A DNA stretch of 64,000 bases, taken from assembly GCF_947492555.1 (NCBI RefSeq), contig NZ_CANLNE010000001.1:1116001-1180000 (forward strand), given 5' to 3'. Made by a program: the position numbers and the translations under genes. The notes beneath the pieces were generated by a model that worked only from the letters and a program-made list of their open reading frames with translations, was not told the DNA's origin and made no database searches. Below, piece after piece: positions 18,401-26,463 of the stretch. Origin of the DNA: an uncultured Roseobacter sp. Lineage in GTDB: Bacteria > Pseudomonadota > Alphaproteobacteria > Rhodobacterales > Rhodobacteraceae. Position 1 is the stretch's first letter. Each line of letters opens with the position of its first letter.

Positions 18401-19486
18401 TCATTCCGCGGCCTCCTGCAAACCGGTCTGAGCTTCTGCGCGCATCTTGCGCACCAGCTCCAGTTCCGCCTGGAAATCAACGTAATGGGGCAGCTTGATG
18501 TGCTCCAGAAAGCCTGTCGCCTGGATGTTATCCGCATGATAGAGGACGAATTCCTCGTTCTGCGCGGGCGCACCGACGTCATCCTCGCCCAACTCCTTCC
18601 ACCGCAACGCCCGGTCCACCAGCGCCATGGAAATGGCTTTGCGTTCCGACTGCCCAAAGATCAGGCCATAGCCACGTGTGAACTGCGGAGGTTCTGTCTT
18701 TGAGCCTTTGAACTGGTTTACGGTCTCGCACTCGCTGACCTCGATCTCTCCGATCTCGATGGCAAACCCGAGTTCGGGGATCTCCATCTCTACCGGCACG
18801 GTGCCAGTGCGCAATTCCCCGACAAAGGCGTGGTTGCGCGCATATCCCCGCTGGGTCGAATAGGCCATACCAAGGATGAACCCCTCGTCTCCTCGCGTCA
18901 GCGACTGCAACCGCAGAGGCCGCTCGGCAGGCAATTCCAGTGGCACACGGGTCAGATCCGGCGGGGTGTCGTCATGCGCCTCTTCCTCTTCGATCAGCCC
19001 TTCGGTGTTGAGAAAATCCATGATGTGGGGCGTGGGTTCAGTGCGCGGAGGTGCTGTTTCGGCCTCCGGCACTTCGCCATCTGCCATCAGTTTAAAATCG
19101 AGCAGACGGTGTGTGTAATCAAACGTTGGCCCCAGCACCTGCCCGCCCGGCGCGTCCTTGAATGTGGCCGACACGCGGCGCGTACAGGCCATCTGACCTG
19201 TCTCGATGGGTCGGGACGATCCAAAGCGGGGCAAGGTCGTCCGGTAAGCCCGGATGAGGAAAATGGCCTCGATCAGGTCCCCTTGCGCCTGTTTGATCGC
19301 AAGCGCCGCAAGATCGGGATCAAAAAGCGAACCTTCCGCCATCACGCGATTAACCGCGAGGCTCAGCTGCTCGCGGATCTGCGCCACGCTCAGCTCGACA
19401 ACCGACGTATCACCGCGCCGTTTTTCCGCCAGCAGCGCATGCGCGTTGTCAATCGCCCGCTCGCCGCCTTTCACCGCAACATACAT
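18401..19486 (-). CDS. phnI: C-P lyase core complex subunit PhnI
   Basis: Core subunit of 361 residues; PhnI is a nucleosidase that, with PhnG, PhnH and PhnL, attaches phosphonate to ribose triphosphate from ATP. The N-terminus YVAVKGGERAIDNAHALL and the internal stretches with RVSATFKDAPGGQVLGPTFDYTHR and ESEQ-like SQSERKAISMALVDRAL are family features. The ATG at 19486 overlaps the phnH stop by one base. C-terminal length is normal. The downstream side is the gap with the small opposite-strand ORF. Confidence 0.95.
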   Translation of the reverse strand: MYVAVKGGERAIDNAHALLAEKRRGDTSVVELSVAQIREQLSLAVNRVMAEGSLFDPDLAALAIKQAQGDLIEAIFLIRAYRTTLPRFGSSRPIETGQMACTRRVSATFKDAPGGQVLGPTFDYTHRLLDFKLMADGEVPEAETAPPRTEPTPHIMDFLNTEGLIEEEEAHDDTPPDLTRVPLELPAERPLRLQSLTRGDEGFILGMAYSTQRGYARNHAFVGELRTGTVPVEMEIPELGFAIEIGEIEVSECETVNQFKGSKTEPPQFTRGYGLIFGQSERKAISMALVDRALRWKELGEDDVGAPAQNEEFVLYHADNIQATGFLEHIKLPHYVDFQAELELVRKMRAEAQTGLQEAAE

Positions 19487-20049
19487 CAGCGCACCTGTGT
19501 CGATCTGGGCAGCGCTGCAACGCGGTTGCCATGGGTGAGAAACATGTCCACGCCAAGCGGGTAGAGCCGCGCATTGACCTGCGAAAACGCGATATCGGGC
19601 ACGGTGAGCTGTGCCTCGGTCTCGATACCGGGCCCGGAAAGACAGGCGCCCTGCGCTGCCAGCGCGGGCATTTCCACGATCAGCGTGGCGGCCCGGTCCG
19701 GGTATTCCGCCGTGCCGATGGCGTAGTCTTGATGCGGCGCCAACGCCTCCCAGGACCCCAGCGCAAACATCGCCTGATCAGCGGCGACAAAGGGTGCACC
19801 GGTATGGAAGGTGATCCACTCCTGCACGTCTTGTGTGTCATGCGCCCACGCCAAGTGGATCGGCGTGTCTGGATCGCAGAGGGTCAGCAACAACACGGAC
19901 GCGGCAGGAGATAGCGGTGCAGGCCCCGCCGCACCGGTCAGCGTCTCGATCGCGCCGGGCATCGCCATGGCGCGCATCGCGGCGCGAAACGCGATGGCCG
20001 CGTCCCGCGGCGCTTCGGCAAATCCGCCCTCAAGCATCTGTGCCTGCAT
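19486..20049 (-). CDS. phnH: C-P lyase core complex subunit PhnH
   Basis: Core subunit of 187 residues, needed with PhnG and PhnI for the C-P lyase complex. Family features are FRAAMRAMAMPGAIETL near residue 25 and a C-terminal YPLGVDMFLTHGNRVAALPRST. The ATG at 20049 overlaps the phnG stop (TGATG) and is preceded by GAGGAGAGG; a TTG one codon earlier is less likely. Translationally coupled to phnG and phnI. Confidence 0.94.
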   Translation of the reverse strand: MQAQMLEGGFAEAPRDAAIAFRAAMRAMAMPGAIETLTGAAGPAPLSPAASVLLLTLCDPDTPIHLAWAHDTQDVQEWITFHTGAPFVAADQAMFALGSWEALAPHQDYAIGTAEYPDRAATLIVEMPALAAQGACLSGPGIETEAQLTVPDIAFSQVNARLYPLGVDMFLTHGNRVAALPRSTQVR

Positions 20050-20501
20050 CAATCCTCTCCTCGCACCAGTGTGAAAAATTCCACCTTTGTCGCGGCAGCC
20101 TTGGCCGCCTTCACCTCCGCAGCGCGCTGTGCCTCGTGTGCCAGCGGGGTCAGAATGGCGGCCCGCACCTCTGGCGCCTGATCGGTCTGCATCAGCGCGT
20201 CAATCAAGGCCGCCGTGACCGCCTTGGCCTTATCGCGCCCCTGCACATAGCCATGCCCGACGGTGCCATCCGCCAGCTTTGCAGCACACCGGGTCACGGT
20301 CATCTCACCCAGATTGAAGGGGGCACCGGTTGCGCCCGTACGCCCCTGCACCATGACCGCCCCCTGTTCGGGTGTGCGCAGAAAACTATGCTCGGGCGCG
20401 TATCCGGCTTCGGACCAAAGTGCTGCAAGACGGCCTGACGGGGCCTTGGCAAGAAGGCTCATCCAGGTCTTGCGGTCGTTTTCACGGGCCGTGTCGTTCA
20501 T
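20049..20501 (-). CDS. phnG: C-P lyase core complex subunit PhnG
   Basis: First gene of the phnGHI(JKLN) run, 150 residues, the expected size for PhnG, a member of the PhnGHI trio forming the C-P lyase core. Recognisable parts are RENDRKTWMSLLAKAPSGRLAALW and PFNLGEMTVTRCAAKLADG with GHGYVQGRDKAKA. The ATG at 20501 is chosen because homology starts about there; the 10 extra upstream codons run through repeated operator-like DNA. Divergent from phnF. Confidence 0.93.
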   Translation of the reverse strand: MNDTARENDRKTWMSLLAKAPSGRLAALWSEAGYAPEHSFLRTPEQGAVMVQGRTGATGAPFNLGEMTVTRCAAKLADGTVGHGYVQGRDKAKAVTAALIDALMQTDQAPEVRAAILTPLAHEAQRAAEVKAAKAAATKVEFFTLVRGED

Positions 20502-20502
20502 G

Positions 20503-20539
20503 CTAGACAACTCTTCGCCTTTACTATACAACTAGACAA
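20503..20539. promoter_or_regulatory. Repeated 8-mers in the phnF-phnG gap (candidate PhnF sites)
   Basis: The 81-bp gap contains CTAGACAA at 20503-20510 and 20532-20539, with the near-copy CTATACAA at 20524-20531 abutting the second. A TATATT element lies at the minus-strand side of the second repeat and could be the phnG -10. Three similar 8-mers between a GntR-type regulator and its likely target suggest the PhnF operator. Binding is inferred. Confidence 0.5.
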
Positions 20540-20578
20540 ATATACCGCGCTACGCCGCTAAACACAATCCCGAACCCT

Positions 20579-20596
20579 GTGAATGTTTCGTGACAT
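20579..20596 (-). promoter_or_regulatory. Weak Pho-box-like repeat upstream of phnG
   Basis: On the minus strand, ATGTCAC (20590-20596) and CATTCAC (20579-20585) are separated by GAAA, i.e. 11-bp phased, resembling two PhoB half-sites (consensus CTGTCAT/C): 13 of 18 positions match. It overlaps the first possible phnF start codon, 78 bases from the phnG ATG. This is less convincing than the repeat upstream of phnC. Confidence 0.3.
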
Positions 20597-21326
20597 GACC
20601 ACCGATACCCCTTCCAGCAAGACGCCCATCTGGCGCGCGATCTGTTCAACGCTTACCAATGAAATCGCCGAGGGTATTTACGCGACGGGTGACAAGCTCC
20701 CGACAGAGGCGGCCCTGTCCCGCCGGTTCGGGGTCAACCGTCACACGGTACGTCATGCGCTCTCTCGCATGGCGACCGAAGGACTGGTGGTACCCCGGCG
20801 CGGGGCCGGTGTTTTTGTGACCGGCACCCCGACAGATTATCCCATCGGCAAGCGGGTGCGCTTTCACCAGAACATCACCGCCGCCGGTCGCACACCGGCA
20901 AAGAAAGTGCTCGACGTGATCACGCGGCGCGCGACCGCCAGGGAGGTCGAGGCTCTGTCGCTTCCGGCGGATGCATTGGTGCATTGCTACGAGGGTCTGT
21001 CGCTGGCAGACAGCATGCCTTTGGCGCTGTTTCAGAGCGTCTTTCCAGCGGACCGGTTCGCAAACCTACCCACAATTCTCGCTGACAAATCCTCCGTCAC
21101 AGCCGCGCTGCAGGCCCATGGGGTCACTGACTACACGCGGGAGTGGACCCGCCTGACTGCCAAACGCGCGACCGCAACGCAAGCCGGACTTCTGCGCATC
21201 GAAGAGGGTGCACCGATCCTGAGATCTGTCGGCATGAATGCGGATATGGACGGCACACCGGTGGAATATGGGCGGACCTGGTTTGTCGGCGACCGGGTGA
21301 CGCTCACGCTCGACACGCCGGACTAG
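20583..21326 (+). CDS. phnF: Phosphonate metabolism GntR-family regulator PhnF
   Basis: HutC-subfamily GntR regulator, 247 residues. The winged HTH is at about 20-85 (YATGDKLPTEAALSRRFGVNRHTVRHAL), the UTRA ligand domain at about 95-240 (LALFQSVFPADRF, and EYGRTWFVGDRVTL at the end). It is divergent from phnG and presumably represses the phn genes in the absence of phosphonate or phosphate stress. The start could be the ATG at 20583 or the fifth codon ATG at 20595; neither has a good ribosome site. The remains of a second phnM follow 68 bases downstream. Confidence 0.9.
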   Translation: MFRDMTTDTPSSKTPIWRAICSTLTNEIAEGIYATGDKLPTEAALSRRFGVNRHTVRHALSRMATEGLVVPRRGAGVFVTGTPTDYPIGKRVRFHQNITAAGRTPAKKVLDVITRRATAREVEALSLPADALVHCYEGLSLADSMPLALFQSVFPADRFANLPTILADKSSVTAALQAHGVTDYTREWTRLTAKRATATQAGLLRIEEGAPILRSVGMNADMDGTPVEYGRTWFVGDRVTLTLDTPD

Positions 21327-21394
21327 GCTGTCACAAAGCTGCCGCCCTTTTCTGCCATGCATTGGAAAAACGACTACTGAGCAGCGATAATCTG

Positions 21395-21895
21395 ATGGCA
21401 CTTCCCCCTCTCACCCTGACGGGCGCGACCGTTCTCTGACCGGATGGATTGTCCGAGCGCCCGGTTTCGATCCGGGACGGGAGAATTTCGGAGGCGGGCG
21501 GCAGTGCAATCGATCTCAGCGGTACATATGTCCTGCCCGGGATTATCGACCTGCATGGCGATGCCTTCGAGCGCCAGGTAGCACCGCGCCCCTCCGCCGT
21601 CTTTCCGCTGGATCAGGCGCTGCGCGCGACGGATTGCGAGGCGGCGGTCCATGGCGTTACCACGGCGTGGATGGCCCAATCCTGGTCATGGGAAGGTGGG
21701 TTGCGCGGGCCGGACGCAACCGCGCGGCTGCTCGACGCACTGGAAATCTACCGGCAGACCGCGCTGATTGATCTGCGTGTGCAGTTGCGCATCGAGACCC
21801 ACACCATCGACACGCTCGATACGCTGAAGGATGTGATCGTCGCGCATGGCATGGACTATGCCGTCTTCAACGACCACCTGCCCGAAGCACGACAG
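21395..21895 (+). pseudogene. Broken second phnM (nonsense codon and 3' truncation)
   Basis: From the ATG at 21395 the frame reads MALPPLTLTGATVL, then an in-frame TGA at 21437-21439, then PDGLSERPVSIRDGRI and on through GTYVLPGIIDLHGDAFERQ, the PhnM metal-site region, to HGMDYAVFNDHLPEARQ near 21893. There the homology stops abruptly next to the end of the convergent phnE; the frame continues as antisense of phnE. About 165 of about 380 residues remain. Two lesions show it is dead. A restart at TTG 21449 would still lack over half the enzyme. It belongs to a PhnM variant different from the intact copy at 13430. Confidence 0.85.
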
Positions 21896-21898
21896 AAG

Positions 21899-23194
21899 TC
21901 ACGCGGGTTTCCCGTGGATCAGGCGGCGGCGCAGCCAGCCGGAGAGCGTGTCCATCACCATGACCATCAGCACGATCAGAACGATGTAATAGGTCACTTC
22001 TTCCCAATCCTTCTGCGTGATGATCGCCTGCGTTAGCAGCAAGCCGATGCCGCCGCCGGTGATGGCCCCGATGATCGTGGCCGACCGCACGTTGGACTCC
22101 AGATAGTAAAGGATCTGGCTGAGCAGGATCGGCGTGACCTGCGGGATCACACCAAACCGGTAGCGTTGCATCGGTTTTGCCCCGGTGGACCGAATGCCTT
22201 CGATCTGCTTGTCGTCCACGTTTTCCAACGCCTCCGAGAAAATCTTGCCGAAGGTGCCAGAGTCAGTGATGAGAATGGCCAGCGCGCCGGTCAAAGGTCC
22301 GGGCCCAAAGGCACGGCTTAGCACCACCGTCCAGATCAACCCATCCACACCGCGTAGAAAGTCAAAGAGCCTGCGCGCGGCAAAACGCGCCGCTCCCAGC
22401 GGGGTGAAATTGCGCGCGGCCAGAAAGGCGAGTGGCAGAGCAATCAGGGCTGCACCGACCGTGCCGAGAAAGGCCATCAGGATGGTCTCGAAGATCGCCC
22501 AGGCGACATCGGAATGGCGCCACATCTTGTTGGTCCAGAAATCGTGCCAGATCGCGCCGGCCTCGCCGGACACCGATTTGCCCAGCACCTCGCTCAGACC
22601 CATCCCGTGGTAGGGGCTGTCGAGGGTGAAGAAGAAAAGCTCCCACCCGGTGAAATAGCGAAAGACTTCGGACCGGTTGCGGGTGATTGTCAGGCGCCCG
22701 GCCGTGGTCGTGATGGTCAACCGGTTCTTGGAAGCGTTGATCCAGTCCGGCACGTCCCCGCCCGGCAGCTGCGCGTTTACGCCGCCGCGCCCGGGGTTTG
22801 CCGTGACCAGACCGTAACCCGGAATGTCATAGCGGATCTCTTCTGGTCCAAAGAGGACTATGTGGCCCTTGTCCAACAGGATCTCGGTTGTCTCGGCAAG
22901 GGTCACCCAGGAGGGGCTGATGCCAGCGTCATAGCGCCCCTTGCGTTCGCCTTCGATGGCGATCTGAATGTCGCCACTGCGGTTATCGCGCGTCACATGG
23001 GTTTTGTAGCTGTAGCTGTCAGACACAAGAATGCCGGCGTTTTTCGTATCCGCCGTGCGGATCATCTCGGGCACACCGAAGGCGAAGAAGATATAGACCA
23101 GATAGGTCCAGATCATCGCCGGGATCGCTGCCGCCACAAGGCGTTTGCGCCGGAAGAGGCCCCGCGTTTCGGTCAGGATTGCAGCGTTGCTCAT
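21899..23194 (-). CDS. phnE: Phosphonate ABC transporter permease PhnE
   Basis: Second of two permeases, 431 residues, longer than a usual PhnE (about 260-290) because of an extended periplasmic N-terminal segment between the first helix (about 20-42) and the core from about residue 215. The core has the inner-membrane permease motif EALENVDDKQIEGIRSTGA, which contacts the ATPase PhnC, and later GGIGLLLTQAIITQKDWEEV. It overlaps the first permease gene by four bases. The stop at 21899 abuts the truncated phnM remnant on the other strand. Confidence 0.92.
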   Translation of the reverse strand: MSNAAILTETRGLFRRKRLVAAAIPAMIWTYLVYIFFAFGVPEMIRTADTKNAGILVSDSYSYKTHVTRDNRSGDIQIAIEGERKGRYDAGISPSWVTLAETTEILLDKGHIVLFGPEEIRYDIPGYGLVTANPGRGGVNAQLPGGDVPDWINASKNRLTITTTAGRLTITRNRSEVFRYFTGWELFFFTLDSPYHGMGLSEVLGKSVSGEAGAIWHDFWTNKMWRHSDVAWAIFETILMAFLGTVGAALIALPLAFLAARNFTPLGAARFAARRLFDFLRGVDGLIWTVVLSRAFGPGPLTGALAILITDSGTFGKIFSEALENVDDKQIEGIRSTGAKPMQRYRFGVIPQVTPILLSQILYYLESNVRSATIIGAITGGGIGLLLTQAIITQKDWEEVTYYIVLIVLMVMVMDTLSGWLRRRLIHGKPA

Positions 23195-24060
23195 GTCCGG
23201 GCTCCCGTGGTCAGCCGGTGGCGCGCATAAGACGACAGCTGGTCAAAGAGAACGATAGCGGCAAAGAGCAGAATGAAGATTGCCGCCGCTTCGTCGAACT
23301 TGCCCTGCCCCCAGCTCATCGCGTTCTTGAGGTCATAGCCAATGCCGCCCGCCCCCACGAAGCCGAGGATGGCGGAAGCACGGATGTTGATCTCGAAGCG
23401 CAGCAAAGCATAGCTGAGGTAGTTGGGGGCCACTTGCGGGACGATGCCCAGCATCATCCGCTGCGACCAGTTGGCCCCGACGGAGGCCAGCCCTTCGACC
23501 GGTTTCAGGGACGCATTTTCGTTGACTTCGGAGTAGAGCTTGCCAATCGCCCCGGCAGTGTGCAGCGCAATGGCGATCATCGCAGGCACGGGTCCCGCCC
23601 CCAGCACGAAGATCAGAACCAGCGCGATCACGATCTCGGGGATGGCGCGGAGAATATCGCTGACCCGGCGAAAGAGCCCGACCAGCGAAGGCCAGCGCGC
23701 CAGCCCGCGTGTGGACAACAGCGACAAAATCGCACCTACCATTACCCCCACCAGCGTGGCAGCAGCGGCGATGTTGATCGTTTCCACCAGTGACGGAAAA
23801 TACTTGGCGAAATGGCCGGGCAGCAGATGGGATTTTTCCCAAGCCTCGTCGATCACATCCACCGGAAAGTCAAAGACATTGTCGATGCCGTTCCAGAACC
23901 CGCCCGCATTGCGCGCATCCGCGGTCATGAACCCTGCGACCAGCAAGGCGACAAACAAGGCCAGCATTGCGCCATTCCACATCCGCCGCGTGCGGATCAG
24001 GCGCGCATAGCCTGTCTGCATCTCGGACAGGCTGTCTGCCTGAAAGGTTGTATCCGCCAT
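23191..24060 (-). CDS. phnE: Phosphonate ABC transporter permease PhnE
   Basis: First permease subunit, 289 residues, about six helices. The coupling motif EVNENASLKPVEGLASVGA and the end segment GFVGAGGIGYDLKNAMSWGQ are typical of PhnE. A heterodimeric pair of permeases (PhnE1/PhnE2) is common in alphaproteobacterial phn transporters. It is separated from phnD by a strong hairpin at 24080-24111 and overlaps the second permease by four bases. Confidence 0.93.
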   Translation of the reverse strand: MADTTFQADSLSEMQTGYARLIRTRRMWNGAMLALFVALLVAGFMTADARNAGGFWNGIDNVFDFPVDVIDEAWEKSHLLPGHFAKYFPSLVETINIAAAATLVGVMVGAILSLLSTRGLARWPSLVGLFRRVSDILRAIPEIVIALVLIFVLGAGPVPAMIAIALHTAGAIGKLYSEVNENASLKPVEGLASVGANWSQRMMLGIVPQVAPNYLSYALLRFEINIRASAILGFVGAGGIGYDLKNAMSWGQGKFDEAAAIFILLFAAIVLFDQLSSYARHRLTTGART

Positions 24061-24079
24061 CCTTGCCCCCGCATGAAGT

Positions 24080-24111
24080 AAAGCGGGCCCTCGGGAAAAA
24101 GGGCCCGCTTT
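24080..24111 (-). terminator. Intercistronic hairpin between phnD and phnE
   Basis: Perfect 12-bp inverted repeat, arms 24080-24091 (AAAGCGGGCCCT) and 24100-24111, with an eight-base loop. It starts 21 bases after the phnD stop on the minus strand. There is no long T run behind it, so it probably acts as a partial attenuator or mRNA stabiliser that raises phnD expression over the permeases rather than ending transcription. Confidence 0.7.
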
Positions 24112-24132
24112 GTCGTCATGAAAAACTTCGAA

Positions 24133-25038
24133 CTAGTTTGCCTTTGCCTTGCGGGCTTCCACGATGGAAACGTAGGCGTCATGTGTGATGGGGTCGAAGC
24201 CAAGGCTCTCGCCTGCAGCAACACCATAGGCGCAATCCGCATCCGCCTCATACAAACCGTCGACCAACGCGGTCATCGTGGCTTTGACCTCTACCGGCAT
24301 GCTGCTGCGGAGCACAATCGGGCCTTCCGGGATGGGGTTCGAGCGCCAGATTTCGACCAGATCGTTCATATCCACCAGACCGGCATCCACAGCCTTGCGC
24401 AGGGCGCCAGAGTTATAGCCGTCTTCCCAATTACCCTGACCGTCAGCCCAGGTCACACCGGCGTTCACGTCCCCGTTGTTGACGGCGACGATGGTCTGTT
24501 CATGACCCCCTGTAAATTTCACTTCCCCGAAATAGTCGCCGGAGTTCATGGTCTTGCCGGTTTCCTGCGGAATTTCAATGGACGGGATCAAGTAGCCCGA
24601 GGTGGAGTTCGGATCGCCGAAACCAAAGACCTTGCCCTGCATGTCATCCAGCGAGGCAATGCCACTGTCTTTGCGCGCGAACCCGATCGAATGATACCCA
24701 TAAGAGCCGTCCAGATTGATTTTCACCAGCACAGGCTCCACCGCTTGCGGGTCCTGAATATGGACGGCAGCGTAGGATGACGCACCGAGCCACGCCATAT
24801 CCAGCGTGCCGCCGAGCAGGCCCTGAATGACGCCGTTATAATCGGCAGGTGCAAAGAGCTTTGTCGGCACGCCCAGCGCTTCTTCGGTATAGGCGCGCAG
24901 GCATTCATTGGAATTCAGACGATCCTGGGCGTTTTCGCCCCCTAGGATACCGATCCGGAATTCGCTGATCTCCTGTGCAAATGCGCCGGATGTCAGAGCT
25001 GTTGTCGCCACCAGGGCGCAGATCACTTGTTTCATCAT
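24133..25038 (-). CDS. phnD: Phosphonate ABC transporter substrate-binding protein PhnD
   Basis: Periplasmic binding protein, 301 residues, with a signal peptide of about 21 residues ending TSGAFAQ. Family features are FRIGILGGENAQDRL after cleavage, GLLGGTLDMAWLGASSYAAVH, and DPNSTSGYLIPS with the Ser/Thr-rich phosphonate pocket. The ATG at 25038 (or the next codon) is preferred because upstream codons would push the signal peptide inside. It is flanked by hairpins at 25058-25080 and 24080-24111. Confidence 0.94.
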   Translation of the reverse strand: MMKQVICALVATTALTSGAFAQEISEFRIGILGGENAQDRLNSNECLRAYTEEALGVPTKLFAPADYNGVIQGLLGGTLDMAWLGASSYAAVHIQDPQAVEPVLVKINLDGSYGYHSIGFARKDSGIASLDDMQGKVFGFGDPNSTSGYLIPSIEIPQETGKTMNSGDYFGEVKFTGGHEQTIVAVNNGDVNAGVTWADGQGNWEDGYNSGALRKAVDAGLVDMNDLVEIWRSNPIPEGPIVLRSSMPVEVKATMTALVDGLYEADADCAYGVAAGESLGFDPITHDAYVSIVEARKAKAN

Positions 25039-25057
25039 GCTGGTCTCTCTTGGTTGT

Positions 25058-25080
25058 CGCCCGCCCGGACGGGCTGGGCG
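25058..25080 (-). repeat. Hairpin upstream of phnD
   Basis: Imperfect inverted repeat in the phnC-phnD gap: CGCCCGCCC (25058-25066), loop GGAC, then GGGC, one bulged base and GGGCG (to 25080), giving about nine base pairs. It lies 20 bases before the phnD start. Likely a processing or stability element. Confidence 0.5.
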
Positions 25081-25096
25081 GTTGAAGTGGAAGGGG

Positions 25097-25927
25097 TCAG
25101 ACGTCGGCGAGTGCGCGCAGCCGCGCGACTTCGAACGCGTCGGAGCGATCAAGCTGCTCGATCTCGGTCGAGGTGGCGCTTTCTGAAAAATCTGCATCGG
25201 CGCCATAGATATCGCGCGCCGCGGCGGTGCTCAGCTGGCCCGGAGTGCCGTCAAAGACGATCCGGCCATCGCGCATCCCGATGACCCGGTCACAGTAGCG
25301 CCGCGCGGTGTCCAGTGTGTGCAGGTTGGCGATGACGGTGCGCCCATCTTCCTCGTGGATGCGGCGCAGGGCCCGCATGACGACCTGCGCGTTCATCGGG
25401 TCAAGCGAGGCAATGGGCTCATCTGCAAGGATGATCTTGGGGTCCTGCATCAGCGCCCGCGCAATGGCGACACGCTGCTGCTGTCCACCGGACAGGTCCT
25501 CGGCCCGCTTGGCCGCATGCTCGGCAATGCCCAGACGGTCCAGGATGGCAATCGCCTGGGTGATATCCGCGTCTGGAAAGAGGTTGAACATCGTCGCCAG
25601 AGTGGAACGTCTGTTCAGCGTGCCGTGCAGCACATTCGAGACCACATCCATCCGCAGCACCAGATTGAACTGCTGAAAAATCATGGCGCATTCGGACTGC
25701 CACGCGCGCTTTGCAGATCCGCGCAGAGAGGTCACATCACGCCCGTCGAAAAGGATTTTGCCGTGGCTGGCATCGGTCAACCGGTTGACCGTCCGCAACA
25801 GGGTCGACTTGCCCGCGCCGGACCGCCCGATGATACCGATCATGGATGGTTTTGTGACTTCGATACTGGCGGCGTCCACGGCCGTGTTCTGCCCGAATGT
25901 CTTGGTCAGATTATCAATCTTAAGCAT
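25097..25927 (-). CDS. phnC: Phosphonate ABC transporter ATP-binding protein PhnC
   Basis: ATPase of the phosphonate importer, 276 residues. Walker [11 protein letters not shown]-loop MIFQQFNLV, signature [15 protein letters not shown] and Walker [13 protein letters not shown] are all present; the FNLV segment and the long [24 protein letters not shown] region are PhnC features. The ATG at 25927 has GGGGGAT upstream and gives the normal N-terminus [11 protein letters not shown]. First gene of phnCDEE, behind a Pho-box-like promoter. Confidence 0.95.
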   Translation of the reverse strand: MLKIDNLTKTFGQNTAVDAASIEVTKPSMIGIIGRSGAGKSTLLRTVNRLTDASHGKILFDGRDVTSLRGSAKRAWQSECAMIFQQFNLVLRMDVVSNVLHGTLNRRSTLATMFNLFPDADITQAIAILDRLGIAEHAAKRAEDLSGGQQQRVAIARALMQDPKIILADEPIASLDPMNAQVVMRALRRIHEEDGRTVIANLHTLDTARRYCDRVIGMRDGRIVFDGTPGQLSTAAARDIYGADADFSESATSTEIEQLDRSDAFEVARLRALADV

Positions 25928-25976
25928 CGTATCCCCCGACGTTGAGGGGTGCTTACGGATTGGCCATGAACCATGC

Positions 25977-26005
25977 ATGACAGAAATCACAAGGTTTTAT
26001 GACAG
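25977..26005 (-). promoter_or_regulatory. Pho-box-like direct repeats upstream of phnC
   Basis: On the minus strand, two exact CTGTCAT half-sites (25999-26005 and 25977-25983) lie 22 bases apart, with the weak half-site CCTTGTG exactly midway and AT-rich 4-base spacers (AAAA and ATTT). The 11-bp phasing and the CTGTCAT sequence are those of PhoB binding sites. It sits about 50 bases upstream of the phnC ATG, on the correct strand for phosphate-starvation activation. Confidence 0.75.
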
Positions 26006-26121
26006 CCTGTGGATCAATAAAACAAGGGGTCTTTAGCGCTTTTGGAGCTCTCACGAGCCATGTCACTTACCGATCCTGCCGGAGTATTCTTGTCGCACTC
26101 ACGCGGCGCCGAGCGTCCTGC

Positions 26122-26334
26122 TCAGATATCAGAAAAGCCAATACGTTGAAGGGCGATTCTTGCGTCATCACGCTCGGTCTGCGTGCCAAAAAGGAGATCG
26201 TTGTTGAGGCTCGTAACCACCCGGCTCAGCGAGCGCTCTTTCACACATTTACGCACAAACGGTGCGATTTCGGCATCGTCGAGACCCATCACATTACGCG
26301 AAACTTTGCTTTCGGAAATCGTCTCGTGCGTCAT
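26122..26334 (-). CDS. Small hypothetical protein
   Basis: A 70-residue, soluble, charged protein; the ATG at 26334 is chosen because the reading opens THETISESKVSRNVMGLDD and GGGGGAC lies a little upstream. I recognise no domain. It is helical in appearance (VSRNVMGLDDAEIAPFVRKCVKERSLSRVVTSL). It stands between phnC and the phytase-like gene, separated from each by over 100 bases. Codon pattern looks coding, but evidence is limited to length, start and composition. Confidence 0.45.
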   Translation of the reverse strand: MTHETISESKVSRNVMGLDDAEIAPFVRKCVKERSLSRVVTSLNNDLLFGTQTERDDARIALQRIGFSDI

Positions 26335-26463
26335 AGCGTCCCCCGCCTCCGCGATTCTCTGACAAAAGATTAACGGCCCCGGGATACGCCTGTCACGCAA
26401 AGTTTAACGGCGTCCCACGCATGTCGCACAGAACACCGTTGAATGCTTTGTCTTTGAGCGATT

